Positions 23,601-34,914 of a stretch of DNA of 64,000 nucleotides are shown one piece after another. The notes under the pieces were generated by a model. That model was not told where the DNA came from and searched no databases. It saw only the letters and a list, made by a program, of their open reading frames with translations. Positions within the stretch are counted from its first letter, which is position 1; each line of letters opens with the position of its first letter. Both the position numbers and the translations under genes were made by a program. The stretch covers positions 6,198,087 to 6,262,086 of the forward strand of contig OZ024788.1 of assembly GCA_964017065.1 (NCBI GenBank). The letters run 5' to 3'. Origin of the DNA: Haliclona indistincta (Eukaryota; Porifera; Demospongiae; Haplosclerida; Chalinidae).

Positions 23601-25811
23601 AGGTTGAGATTTGGTGCTCCTGTACATACTAAATTAGGCACCTCATATTCAGCTGACCTCTTTTTCGTCCAAAATGGAAACCTAAACTTAATTAGAAACT
23701 TTCTTCATATTAAACAATTTTCAATTCTTGCACATGAGTACATCTAGTACGTAGATAGCCAGCAATATTGGTTATGCCTTGAACATACTCCTAAGGTGAG
23801 ACCTCTGTATTTGTTGGGTTTGACATCACATTTATTCTTCTCATCCAGCACTATATTAGAGTGCAGGGTCTCTCATTTTGTTCAATGTTACCGAACCAAA
23901 TGTAAGCCTCGTGAACACACAGATAAAAGAGTCAATACTTACGTAACTTCACCACAGCCAGGCCAGAGACAGTGGCACAGCTTTGACTATGATGTGAAAC
24001 ACACAATCGTGTTCAACTCTAGTTGTACTTCTATTTATAAGCTAGGCCACAACCACACTCATATCCAATGGTCTTTGTCGCTAGGCTAGGTACGGGTAGA
24101 GGATGGAGGTTTTTCTCTCCTACCCTATTCAAGCCTTTGTCTCCTAGGTTATACTGGAGAACCACCAGGGTCACAAATCATAATTTATTTACAACACAAT
24201 TTCAACTGTACCAATTGATTAGGCTACCTCTCTTTAGCTGAATATGACAAACTAGCCAGCCAAGCTACTGGTTAGTAAAGACAACTGTCACTGAGTTATT
24301 GCACGGTTAGTAAAGACATTGACTTGCAGAAAGAACATAGCCTTCACTAAGATGCTTACCGAACATGCAGATCACCATCATGGATTATACAGAGAATATG
24401 GTAAAAGAAACACATAATGTTGTGCCATTACTCTTTCCCCCCTTTTTCTCTTCTCTCTCTCTCTCTCTCTTACTCTCTTCTCTTAGTTGAACTGTGAGCT
24501 GTTGAACTGTTAGTGGAAGAAGGACAAAGCCATCAAAGCACCAAACCTCACGATTATCAGACCATACAAGGCATTTGAATTTGAACAGTTGACAGTGCTT
24601 GGTGCTATTATAGTCTCTGTGCATTTGAATGTTTTGCTTGCTTTTTGTCATTTAATTCAAGGTGTATATGTACGTTATGTAGCATTTTCTTCTGCTTGCT
24701 TTACATACTGTCTTCAGTTTCTTCACTGCCTCATCTTCTCTCTCTCTCCTATACAGATGACCTCTAATATGTACTGAGATCCTCAGTCATGAATCACCCT
24801 GTGCACGAGCCTCTATAATGCACTGAGCTCTCTAGCACTCAAGTCCACTCCAATCAAGAGACTAACCAACTTAAGACTTGGGACAGTGTAGACAAGAGGG
24901 TCAGTAATAATGTGGATAGTATGCACTAAATTTATGCGTCTTTCTCTCAATTGTAGTGTAAGCAAAGATTTGAGAAGCTCAATGATGTCACTGACCTACA
25001 AGAAAACAAAGAGAACAACTAGAAGTGTGAGTATAGTTTTTTAGCTGCATTGTTCCTGCCTTTTCTTGCCCAGGCTAGCACTACATTATTTCAATTTTCT
25101 TTCTTTTCTCATTCACAGTGTCACTGTTGAGTCAGTAGAGAAGACCGGGTGAGTACAGATAGTTGCCATGGTGATAATTATTTCTTCTATAGTAAAGTCC
25201 CTTCTTGTCTGGAGCATATCTTGACATGTTCTACTCACTAGAGATTGGAACAGCAACATACCAAGTGGACTTGTGAATTTCAGTAAAATGACAAGAGCAA
25301 GGTTTATTGATACAAAGTACATTGCGTAACTGCATAGCTGTAAATAGCATTAGTTACATTTCATTTTAGCACTACCAGAATTATTACTCATACGTGTACA
25401 TGTACATTTGAGTTTGAATCAAGACTAGATGCAAGTAACAGCTACATTCATTAGCATAAGATCCATGTACACATGAGTATTCTATTGTACTATAATAGGT
25501 CAGAATTTTGCATGACGTTCAGGCTAGCCCATGAACGGTACGTGCCTTTTGAAATGAAGGCCTGCCATTGTACAACGACACATGTTGATCAAATCAATCA
25601 TTGTTCATGTGTAAGCCAGAGGCAAAATAAATTAAACGATGAATTGATCTATAACTGCATCTTTTTGCTACTGAGTTCAACAAATATTTCTTTCCAGATC
25701 ATAGCGTATGTCACAGCAGCTAAGAGACTATCAGAGAATGAACTCTATGACCTCTCACTTCAGAGAGAACCCAGTCACAGATAGTGACCTTATTGTTATT
25801 ATTGTGTTGTA
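20533..25811 (+). repeat. Segmental duplication block A
   Basis: Collinear with block B (52613-62480) over the non-coding part, from 'gcatacaaagaaggctgtat..' onward, then through the decayed RasGEF exons. Examples: 20820-21700 against 52920-54300; 21700-22480 against 54340-55090; 22590-23640 against 55110-56090; 23640-23815 against pieces at 58096-58150, 58737-58828 and 59977-60020. Block A lacks the insertions that break block B and keeps about 95 bp (22480-22585) missing from B. The region 20533-24235 holds no supported gene. Confidence 0.9.
24236..25784 (+). pseudogene. Decayed genomic copy of the RasGEF (CDC25) exons, copy A
   Basis: Pieces of the exons at 8014, 8259, 8933, 9233, 9640, 9733, 9968 and 10327 appear in order at about 24240-24400, 24486-24565, 24757-24898, 24958-25025, 25120-25149, 25196-25295, 25409-25431 and 25698-25784. 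Splice-site neighbourhoods and parts of the introns are conserved, so this is a DNA-level duplicate and not a retrocopy. Internal deletions (the 8933 exon has lost its middle), frameshifts and stops destroy the frame. Only the last exon is nearly intact (IIAYVTAAKRLSENELYDLS). Not expected to encode a protein; transcription cannot be excluded. Confidence 0.92.
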
Positions 25812-26585
25812 TTATCATTGCCGATCGGCAATGATATGTAGGGATGACCTCGAACTAAGATGGCGGCTACTCATGTGTGAAAATGAGTTTTCGCACATAT
25901 CTCTACTGTTATACATTTCTACTGCATTTTAACTATCTCTGAGGGAATCTGAAGTGCGAGCGCTTGTAGGAAGTCTATGAAAGTCACCGGGACTGCTTGC
26001 TTGACGACGAAAATCAAGATGGCGACTCTCAGAGAGCCGTTGCTAGATCTTCGCCGTTTTAGCATTTCTCGAGAGTCCAGACACCTAGGATTGATCAGAC
26101 GATTGTTCTGAGCATGAAAATACCTTTGGCGAAGCTGGCAGACGTTTCTAAAGTGGTAAGCTGAAATCGCCGCCCACGCGAATTGTTCATCTTCTTTCTT
26201 CTTTCTTCTTCTTTCTTCTTTCGGTAAGCCTAGCGCTGTCCTGAGTTAACGAATGACTACCAAACCTGCACCATCGCACGTGTATATATCTGGGGTAGTG
26301 CACTTACTTTTTAGATAGGCATTAAACACTACCAGAAGCGAGTAATCCTTGAAAAACATGGTTTTTGGGCCGTTTTGGACTGAAGACGCCATTAAATGAT
26401 TAACCCTCTTGTCGCTCGTATCATTAACTCCGCCCACATCAGTTTTGCAGCGATACTGCGTTTTGTCTCTGCTCTGGACGCTTCAGCGCGCAAGCCAGAG
26501 GTATGAAATTTGTCTAGAGCAGTACTATACCCTAAGTAACACTGATCTGTTCGTTAAAGCTTCAGATGGCGGGTTAAAACTGACA

Positions 26586-27555
26586 TAAGGTAAAGTGGCC
26601 TAATTTCGGTCACCGCCTATTTCCGGTCACTTTGCAGAAAACCCATCGCCCTGGAAAGAAGGGGCTTTCACTCCAGCAGCCAATATGCTGCCTTCGTAGT
26701 GGCAACATCCCTCTACCACCACAGCCAGACTGAGGCTAACTGACTACTTCCTGTTGGTATAATCGGCGCCACTCTGAACCTTTGTATGCTTGACGAAGCT
26801 GAATTAAAGAAGAGAAACTTTGCCTTATGAATTTTAATTCTTAAAAGAAGATGTAACTCGTTAGCAAACTAAGCTTAAACTAAAGACTGAACATTAATGA
26901 AAATGCAGACATAGTAGTATCCTGCTATCTTCAGCGATTTCGAGCTGGCAGATGCCTGTATCATGGTAGGTGGAGCTCATTTCAAGCTCTACGTGGGCGG
27001 TGACATTGCAAAACAGCTTTTACAAATTTCTCTGCCGCGAAAACCAATAAAATCTTGCAGACAGTTTTGAAAGCGGCAGGAGACGACCAAAGCTGATCGT
27101 AGCGCGGCACACAATTTCAGAAATCTCTACAACACTTAGCATTTAGACCAACTATAGCTGTACCAAGAATTTGTGCCATAAACGTCTGCTAAATGCAATC
27201 ATTATACAAAAGTACTGCTTACTGCGAATAATAGAATGTTATAGGATGCTGAACACATCTATTTCTAGCAAAAACAGCCGCCAAACTCTCGTCGTTAGCA
27301 TAGAAAGTCGTTTTTCAAAGTGACCGGAATTACCCAATTTAACCCCGATTTTCGCTATTTATGGTTACTAGTTTTTATTAATTCTTGCTGCCAAGAAGCA
27401 TCGAATCTTCAACGCCAACTTTCTCCTGCTGAAAGAGTATACCCAGTAGTATCAGTGACTGCAATGCAAGAGCTCGTGGCTCGTTCGTCTTGGCGCTCGG
27501 TGCGTGCAAACCTGAACGAGCCAAACAGTGGCCGGAAATAGGCCACTTTACCTTA
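26586..27555. mobile_element. TIR element with 'taaggtaaagtggcc' ends
   Basis: The left end 'taaggtaaagtggcctaatt' is mirrored by 'aataggccactttacctta' on the right. A second inner pair ('ccggtcactttg' at 26634 and 'caaagtgaccgg' at 27316) deepens the symmetry. About 970 bp, no transposase. The 73-codon frame at 27320-27541 ends in the TIR and is not credible as a gene. Confidence 0.8.
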
Positions 27556-28044
27556 CCCACTTACCCAGACGTGAACGATTCAGTTACCGGCAGCAACTGA
27601 GATTCTACGCACAGTAAGGTTCCTACACCACGCAGTGTAAGTTGTAAAGGACTAGAAGCCTCTGTGAGTGTGATATTGACATCAACAAGGTTCTACTAGG
27701 CGTGCTTCTACTATTAGGCTTGCAGCATCATGAGTTGTCAGTATTAGTCTCAGGCTCTTCCTTCATCCATTACTGTACTCATGTTGTCAAATCATACCTG
27801 GACTTGATATTTGCTATCTGCGTCCTTAACCTCTTTACTATTTTAAACCTTTCAATGAATGATTGGTAATATTAAACATTATTTTAAACTACACTCCTTA
27901 CTCTCCAGACCCTGTGCACGTTCACATCTGCTAGACTAGTAACTGCTGCTCACAGAGTTGTCAAAATGAAATAACATCTATCATAGAATACAACTAATAA
28001 GTTCAAACTGATAGTGATCAAAAAAGTAACAGGAACAAGTAAAG

Positions 28045-28680
28045 TAAAAAAGCTTTAATAAAAAAACTGAAAAGTGTAGGGATGACTCTTAAAAAAGGAA
28101 AGGAACAAGATGGGATGATGCTTGCAAAAGTAAAGGAACAAGATGGAATAATGCTAAGCTTGCAAATGTAAAAGTCCCAAGTATCCCTACATCAGCGGCT
28201 TGAAGGAGGACGCAGTCCGATGGAGTAATTGACGGTTGTAAATAACTAGAGGTATCTGTGTTTAGGAGGACGCAGTCCGATGAAGTAGTTGACAGTTGTA
28301 AATAACTAGAGGTATCGGTGTTTGGAGGATGCAGTCCGATGAAGTAATTGACGGTTGTAAATAACTAGAGGTATCTGTGTTTAGGAGGACGCAGTCCGAC
28401 GAAGTAGTTGACAGTTGTAAATAAGCTGCAGGTAGCTGAGTTTGGAGGACGCAGTCCGATGACGTAATCGACGATTGTAAAGGTATAGGAAGAGGATTCT
28501 GTATTTGTCAGTTGCGTCGCAGTAAGCCGCTGATGTAGGGATACTTGGGACTTTTACATTTGCAAGCTTAGCATTATTCCATCTTGTTCCTTTACTTTTG
28601 CAAGCATCATCCCATCTTGTTCCTTTCCTTTTTTAAGAGTCATCCCTACACTTTTCAGTTTTTTTATTAAAGCTTTTTTA
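28045..28680. mobile_element. Foldback element with 160-bp arms and internal 60-bp tandem repeats
   Basis: The left arm, 28045-28202 (starts 'taaaaaagctttaataaaaa'), and right arm, about 28527-28680, are near-perfect complements. Between them lie five copies of a repeat of about 60 bp beginning 'ggaggacgcagtccgatg' (28205, 28265, 28324, 28384, 28444). The terminal 'ta' on each side matches a TA in the uninterrupted 3' flank of the intact gene, consistent with TA target-site duplication. Confidence 0.88.
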
Positions 28681-28919
28681 GTGTTGATCTTACAGGTATT
28701 ATAATACTGATTTGGAAACTTATGCTGTTATTTATAAAAAAACTTTATTTTGAACAAGATAATTCTGTGGTAAATGCTGTCATCTAGCTATTGAAGGGTC
28801 TTTGGAAAAACAAGACTATTAGGGAGTAGAGAATAATTACTACTGAGCGCGAGGGGAAGTGGAAAAGCCGGATACGATAGGAAACGAACGCGAACGCGGA
28901 AACGAACTCGAACGCGGAA

Positions 28920-31305
28920 ACTACGGTGGCCCCATTGGTACATGGTCGCAACATGTGACGATCGCCATGCGACGATCATCCATGCGATGATTGCTGATGT
29001 TTACGCAACGGTGTCTACCGTCAAGCCACGCGTATTTGTGGCCATACCTACTTCCGAACGACTAGCGTCCCTTCTGCATCATTATGCTAAGAAGAAAGGT
29101 GGACTAAGAAAATCTCTGCAGTTCTTGTTGCCAATTGCAAGCATCAGATCGGCGCAACATTGACACTGTACTAAGAATGCTGGACATTAAAGTATAAACA
29201 TTTTCATCATAACCACAACAGCATTGTAATGACATTTTCATCATAACCACATTATAACAATAACATAATCATTATTGTTGTAATAATCAGAATATAATGT
29301 GATACAGTACGTGATTCATAAAAGCCAGTCTGGAACTGAGACAACACATTCCGTAAACGTAAATACACACTTCTAGCATTGCTGACATCAATGTCCTTGC
29401 GAGTCATATTAAACTGATGGAGTACTGCTGATTCTGCTGATCCCTGTCAAATTCTTCAGGATAAAATGCTGGTGCATCGTATGCATACTCCAGGTAACAG
29501 TGCCGGCGACCACACTAGATAATCAATGCTGTGCTCATATGATCTTGTTCCTAAAATGAAAATAAGACACCTCAAGCTATCCACTATAGCTATAATCTCA
29601 CCCATATGTTGTGCAAGATAGTATAGGTCATCAGGAACGCCTGGAGGACATCCAGCTAATCTTGTTCGCCTTATGCGGTGAGAATTCCATCGCGTTTTAA
29701 AATCATTGAGTGCTTCTCGCAACAAGAGTTCATACACATACGCTAAGCAGTGTCAACATTTTGAGAAAGAGAAATATTCACATAAGTGAGTAAGTGTGAG
29801 TATACTTATCAGAGTCACTTTGTGGATTAAATTCACCATCATTTATAAAATCCTGCAAAAAAGTTAGAACACAGATAGTATGTGATTATGACCTTGCCTT
29901 GAACAAATTATCCACCAGTGTCAGTTACACAATTTCTTAGCTGTGCCCACCAGCTTTCAATTCTATGCAAGCACATAGTCATATTTAATTACCAGTGTGT
30001 ACTGGGCAGTACGAGGGACTAGCTTACAGTATTAGTGGTAGAAGATCCAAACCGAAAACTTTTACGTCCTTTGAAGTCATCTTGATGGTAGTAGTGCCAT
30101 TTGACAAGCAGCTAGTCAGTTCCACAATCCGACCTTACTATACTTGGACAACCTAGCAATAATAGTAGATAGTTATACAAAACAAGATAAGTAACCATTA
30201 CCATTTGCCTTTAACCGTCACTGCTAACAAATACCACTGTAGTACCACATTTGGATCATTGTTAGTAGAGGAAAGTTCCAACCATAATATTTTGCGTGAA
30301 TATCTGAAAAATGGAATTTTCCTTCTCTTCAGGAAGATTATAACTAACCCATCGATGCAAGCGTGGATAGTAAATCCGTAAGGTTTTAATTTATCGTACC
30401 CGTCCAAATGCCAAACAAAGTTAGGTCCCTGCAGCTGTAAATCAATGTTACATTTTAAGGAAAACCTTACTCTGTTCTGGTAGACTCTTCTTAGTCTATG
30501 ACCTTTCCGCCTCTTAACACCTTCAGGATCCAACAATGACATGAGCATCTGTACTGAGCTTCTAAATAAACAGACATTAAGTAACATACAATAGAACTGC
30601 ATACGTGCATGAGTAGTACCTCTTCACTATCAACTTGTGTTTCTGTTTTAAAACAACCCACATTTGGTGGTAACCTACATTACTGTTGCAACCTTGTAGT
30701 TCCCTCTGTGAAAAATAGGTCACACATTAAGAGTATGCCTAGCTGATCTAGTTTTGTCATACTTCAATCACTTGGCGAACTTGAGGTACTGGAGAGTAAT
30801 TCACCTTTGCTCCCTTACGATGTAATCCTAACGCACTAATTAAAGAGACAGCATAGAGTTAAATATAGTGTGTAAAATTTACTGACCCAATTGAGACATG
30901 ATGCACTACTTGCAGGTACACAAGAATCACCTCAATCTTTTTATACTGATGCCAGTATTTCTTTATAAGGCCTATACAAGACGTAATTTGGAACTGAACG
31001 CTAACAACAACGACAACAACAACAATTGAGCTCTTCTACAGTATTATCTTACTGTCTACTTTTGGGTCTTTCTTGGAGAGGGCATAACATTGGGAGAAAC
31101 AATGTATTTGCAGGACAATCACCAGAACCACGAGAGATCAGTTTCCCCATGACCTTGATTCTATATAACGCGCATTGTAAAAAGGTGTGGCTATTACATC
31201 ACAGCTAGCTGTTAGTCTGTTACGTTTACATCGTCAAACGTAACGTAAACATTATCGCATGGCGATCGTCACATGTTGCGACCAATGGGGCCACCGTAGG
31301 AAACG
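28920..31305. mobile_element. Transposon with TIRs of about 50 bp, carrying an rve-like transposase
   Basis: The left TIR starts 'tacggtggccccattgg', has a 7-base insertion, then 'tcgcaacatgtgacgatcgc'. The right TIR ends with the complement ('ccaatggggccaccgta', 31286-31302). A 'ggaaac' on each side looks like a 6-bp target duplication, although the target itself is repetitive in that word. The minus-strand transposase remnant (29404-30899) lies inside. 28985-29400 and 30900-31230 hold no further gene. Confidence 0.8.
29404..30899 (-). pseudogene. Decayed intron-containing rve-like (integrase-fold) transposase
   Basis: On the minus strand, exons join in phase from an ATG at 30899: 30887-30899, 30763-30827, 30620-30705, 30471-30561, 30349-30428 and 30202-30303. 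They read through SLLDPEGVKRR, then RGPNFVWHLDGYDKLKPYGF and SRKILWLELSSTNNDP. The pattern 'GPN..WH.DG.DKLKPYGF..H.CIDG.SR.I.WLE' is that of a metazoan family of integrase-core (rve-like, DDE) proteins. Downstream, 30028-30152 contains CPSIVRSDCGTD, then an in-frame TAG, then KWHYYHQDDFKGRKSFRFG. 29962 onward gives IESWWAQLRNCVTD, then a frameshift. 29640-29737 gives FKTRWNSHRIRRTRLAGCPP, and the last piece ends near 29404. At least one stop and two frame breaks make it inactive as read. Family call strong, exon ends near the breaks uncertain. Confidence 0.85.
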
Positions 31306-32224
31306 AACTAGAACCCGCGAATTCAGAATTGATTTAGCTAAATCGCTGTGATTGTAGATACTATTACACTCACGCACCATCAGCATGTGCCCAACTACTG
31401 AACTGATGCTGAAAATATACCATACAGTGCCACAGACATCGATAACGATGATTCCAGTTGTGATAATGATGCAGTTAAAAAATCACTGCAATCGGTATGC
31501 TGGCAATTCAATCATAACCTATGGATATCCATGTGTTGTGCCGTCAATCCTGCTTAGCACATTCGACACTGGTCTGTATTCTTCCTCATGCTGGCGGTTC
31601 AAAACAAACTGCTGTTCCGATTTCTGGTGCATTATTTTGTTTCTTGTGGATTTGGCCTAGTGGACATGAGTTATTGAATTGCATATACCAATTGCACTGT
31701 TCTTGTACTTGGATTTTTATTGCCACCTCATAATTTATGAGTAGTACTGCACAGCGAAATTATTTTGATAGTAGAACAACAAGCGTGAAATTCAGCTAGA
31801 AACTACAAGGTCTACTGCGGAGACAATTGGCGTATTACTATGGCGGCGAGTGTAGATTAAATCAGCACTGTATGGGTATTTTAGCGTCATTTCAGTAGTC
31901 TGTGTTCATTGGGCACATGCTGATGGTGCATGAGTGTAATAGTATCAACAATCACAGCGATTTAGCTAGATCAATACTGAATTCGCGGGTTCGAGTTCGT
32001 TTCCGCGTTCGCGTTCGTTTCCTATCGTATCCGGCTTTTCTACTTGTCCGTAAAGGGGCGTTACTGGTTACAAAGATGAAAGTTAAGGTTACAATAACGA
32101 ATATTAATAAGTTGCATAGGTAAAGTTTCAATTCGCGCACCAACAGCACTGTCGGATATCGATGTCACGTGTGCATGCACAGAAACCTCGAGTCTCCAGA
32201 ATTTAACCCATTTACTCGGACAAC

Positions 32225-32811
32225 ATGGGCTCTGACACTAGCAGGCCATCAACAGAGACTACAGTGCAGCAGCCAGTTGCTCCACAAGCGTTGGTAATAT
32301 ACTGTAGAGATCGAGAATGTGGCAAAAAAGCCTATAAAGAAGGGGAGCTCTGCATGGAGTAAGTGCTATATTAGCTAACAATTATTTTTTATCAATGATG
32401 ATTTTCATTTCGGTTTATCATAGATGTATGGAGTCGCGAACTGTAAGCCGTTAACAGACGAGCTAGATATAATGACACGCAAGTTTGATTATGCAGGTAG
32501 TTTGTTGCTCATGCAATTCATCCATTGTCCAAAAAACAAAAATTCCTAAAGACTTTGATAGGTCAACGATCAACTGTCCGGAGTAAGTCTGATACTGACA
32601 CACGTACAATGCATTTTATTGCCATGCATATAGATGTGCAGCAATCCGCCGTGATAAACTTAAAAAGGGAGAGTTGTTAGAGATGCAACTGCCATGTAAT
32701 GGCTCAATTATGAAGTTCATCTTCCCCCCAGACTTTAAAGATGAAATTTCTAGAAAAATGCGGGGTCAGAGTCCTCCTGCTTTGGAAGGAAATCAATTGT
32801 CTGAAGACTAG
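32225..32811 (+). CDS. Small CxxC-rich (zinc-ribbon-like) protein, four exons
   Basis: Exons 32225-32358, 32424-32442, 32497-32582 and 32634-32811 (TAG) join in phase through three GT-AG introns of 51-65 bp, giving 138 residues. Cysteines occur as YCRDREC, CMEC (split by intron 1), CCSC and CPEC, about eight or nine likely zinc ligands, followed by a charged stretch (IRRDKLKKGELLEM) and an acidic C-terminus. No exon is long enough for ordinary ORF calling, yet every junction is canonical, which strongly argues for a real gene. I do not recognise the family. The spacing suggests two C4 zinc ribbons, as in nucleic-acid-binding or protein-interaction modules. It lies 185 bp beyond the foldback element ending at 32040, so a transposon origin is possible. 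Confidence 0.75.
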
Positions 32812-32884
32812 TTGTTGACCATATTATGTGATGGAATGCTTCCCTGGACTGACATTTATTTGTAAAAAGTGTTGGCTGTTGTGT

Positions 32885-33035
32885 TAAGGCGATGATACAC
32901 TACGCAACTTTGTTGCTGGCAACATTGTTGCCTGAAATAGAACGGCGTTCTATTCGCGCAACAATGTTGCACGCAACAAAGTTGCTTCAAATTCAGTTGC
33001 GCGCAACAAAGTTGCCCGGTGTATCATGACCTTTA
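32885..33035. mobile_element. MITE with 'gatgatacac..gcaac' palindrome
   Basis: 'gatgatacactacgcaactt' on the left is mirrored by 'gttgcccggtgtatcatgac' on the right. The interior consists of repeated 'gcaacaaagttgc' and 'gcaacaatgttgc' words. About 150 bp. Degraded relatives occur at about 13630-13700 and 38850-38950. Confidence 0.85.
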
Positions 33036-33395
33036 GGTGTTTGATAGGGTGTTGTTTTTTATGTAGTGTGGTATGGTAGTTTCTCTACTACAAATTGCTG
33101 GAACAAGAGTGCCTGTCACCACAGCACTAGTTATTTCACTTGTGAAGTGTGCACAGAAGATCACGATGAGTGGATCGTTTGCTTGGCTTTCAATTTGCCT
33201 GTTCAAGCTACAAGAAGGCTAGCTGACAGTAGCTCTTAGCTACTGTTGGTAACACAGTACGGCATTGTAGAAGTGCAGTGGCACGCGAAGCGCTTCCGAA
33301 AATTATTCTCCATAATTGATGCTGTCTTCGCACTGTACCATCTGAGCCATTAAAGAAAGGAAACTAGCAATAAAAACATTTTAACAGAAATGAAA
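33036..33395. other. Intergenic, no gene seen
   Basis: No supported exon or repeat structure. Confidence 0.4.
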
Positions 33396-33552
33396 GAGAT
33401 TCATGGTTAGTATAATGTTCCTAAAAAGTATGGAAACAAGATTGTGGAAGGGAACAACATTGAACTTGCTATTGTTAAACTCCTCAAATCTTGTTCCCTT
33501 TCACAATCTTGTTTCCATACTTTTTAGAAACATTATACCAACCCTAAATCTC
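33396..33552. mobile_element. Short foldback / hairpin element
   Basis: 'agtataatgttcctaaaaag' through 'ttgtggaagggaac' on the left is mirrored by 'gttccctttcacaatcttg' through 'ttagaaacattatacca'. The loop is about 25 bp. Arms about 60-70 bp, no coding capacity. Confidence 0.85.
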
Positions 33553-34429
33553 ATTATATCAAGCTCATTTCATATCTCTAGCTTATCATGCTAGTATCAT
33601 GTCTGTATACTATCAACACTATTCTTGTATTTGAAACGAAAATACTAAACTACAACTGAAACAATGTTTTTAAGTAATTGGACATCTTGCTCAATCAGAA
33701 CTGCACTTGCTATCACTGTCCATGAACTTTTGCAATACCTGGTTGGCTGGTCCGCAGAAAAAAACAACAAAGAACATACATACATTATTATAAGCCTGAT
33801 CTGAATAAATTCAAAGTAGAGGGCAGTCAGTATTGTAGCTTCATCTCTTGCACAACATGCCTACAAAGTAGACAAAGCTGTTGGTGTGTGTTATATCTCA
33901 TGTAAGCAATCTGACCTGTTCTTGTGACTACGAAGTTTGATTTTGACCACCAAAAATTCTGCAACAAAGAGAGCATTAGAGTGACACAAGGTCCACTCAC
34001 AGCTGTTGTCTTACCGTGTTATCTCTCTTCTTTCTCATTGGGAACCTTACGGACAATGCATATTACAGCTTCCTCCATGCTATGCTGACGTCCATCTGAT
34101 CGTGTAGTTTCTGTCATCAGCCATCATGAGTAGTTTGGCACTATGTCAAGAGAACCGGCCATAGCCGAGGGAAGGTCTAGAGGAAGAGAAATAACAGAAG
34201 TTCTATTATAAAAAAGTGAAACTAATGTCATTTATGTAGCTTAAGAAGATCCAGATAGAAATCTGCTCCATAGAATCACTGGAAAAGGTAATGTTTGAAG
34301 TAGAAAAGGAATGTCCGCTGTGGACTGGGAACGAGACTGTTCTGAACGGCGCGCCATAGTGTACATTTATAATGTACTGATTGGCATTTTTGATTTTAGA
34401 TCACGTGAAACCTGGCCTGTACATGTGTT
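33553..34429. other. Intergenic; possible minus-strand exons, not resolved
   Basis: Minus-strand reading gives a short peptide ending KFMDSDSKCSSD near 33694 and another (QHSMEEAVICIVRKVPNEKE) around 34035-34105. Both lie near splice-like sites, but I could not join them into a consistent gene. Confidence 0.25.
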
Positions 34430-34827
34430 ATGTTCAGCCAAGATTTTGATTTTGTATCTCTTATGTCTGATCAGCAGGAACTGGAAGACCGTAGCACAAG
34501 TGGAGTAGATTGTCCGGGTGCATTGAAAGCAGCGAAGGACGTTGTAGGTCGCATTTTGCGCGCCAGGAGTTGGTCTCTCTGGGAGGCGGTCCGAGGGTGG
34601 TCGCCAGGAGATTTTAAATCATTTTCGAAGTCATTCATTGGTCTTGAAACTGCAAGTAATCAGAGGAAGGTATTGTATTATTAATTACAGTATGCTAATG
34701 CATGTAATACAATAACTTTTAGAGCACCGGTGAATCCCAGAATACCTTGGAAACTTATGAAAATTTAGGAACCGAGAATGGAGCTATCTCGGAGCAGCCA
34801 GTAACCACAAGACAATTTTTTGAAGAG
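34430..34827 (+). CDS. Unknown protein, first two exons
   Basis: Exon 34430-34669 (ATG, 80 codons) joins in phase 0 to exon 34723-34827 (35 codons) across a 53-bp GT-AG intron, and a donor (GTGACC) follows. The product starts MFSQDFDFVSLMSDQQELED and includes ARSWSLWEAVRGWSPGDF and an acidic segment. I recognise no domain. Later exons were not found with confidence; an isolated 27-codon frame at 35520-35600 could be one. Two matching exons and open frames support a gene or a fragment of one, possibly transposon-derived. Confidence 0.5.
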
Positions 34828-34914
34828 GTGACCATTTTTGCATGCTCATGTCTTGGTGGGCGGAGGCCACCTACATGTACCTTTCCATCTACTGCAAGAA
34901 AACAAGCCTAATAC

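Larger units (their letters stand above)
25812..28680. mobile_element. Insertion stack in block A downstream of the dead RasGEF copy
   Basis: In the intact gene the 3' flank reads 'gtgttgtatagtgttgat' without a break (about 10430-10446). In block A the two halves are separated by about 2.87 kb. The insert starts with a perfect palindrome ('tatcattgccgatcggcaatgata', 25813-25836) followed by the repeat shared with 14101-14290. It contains a TIR element (26586-27555) and a foldback element (28045-28680). Confidence 0.75.
28862..32040. mobile_element. Foldback element invaded by a second transposon
   Basis: The left terminus 'gaaaagccggatacgatagg' (28862) is mirrored by 'cctatcgtatccggcttttc' ending at 32040. 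The left arm continues through 'ggaaacgaacgcgaacgcgg', is interrupted at about 28919, and resumes at 31306 ('gaactagaacccgcgaattc'), matching the right arm at about 31905-31995. The interior left after removing the insertion (about 31395-31905) has no supported gene. Confidence 0.85.

Noticed and set aside
24236..25784. Processed (reverse-transcribed) pseudogene of the Ras exchange factor
   Set aside because: Intron-derived sequence and splice-site neighbourhoods are retained between the exon remnants, so it is a genomic duplicate.
27320..27541. 73-codon ORF
   Set aside because: Its C-terminal end reads into the terminal inverted repeat of the 26586-27555 element.
28204..28500. CRISPR-like array (five repeats of about 60 bp)
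   Set aside because: The repeats are contiguous without unique spacers and lie in the core of a eukaryotic foldback element.
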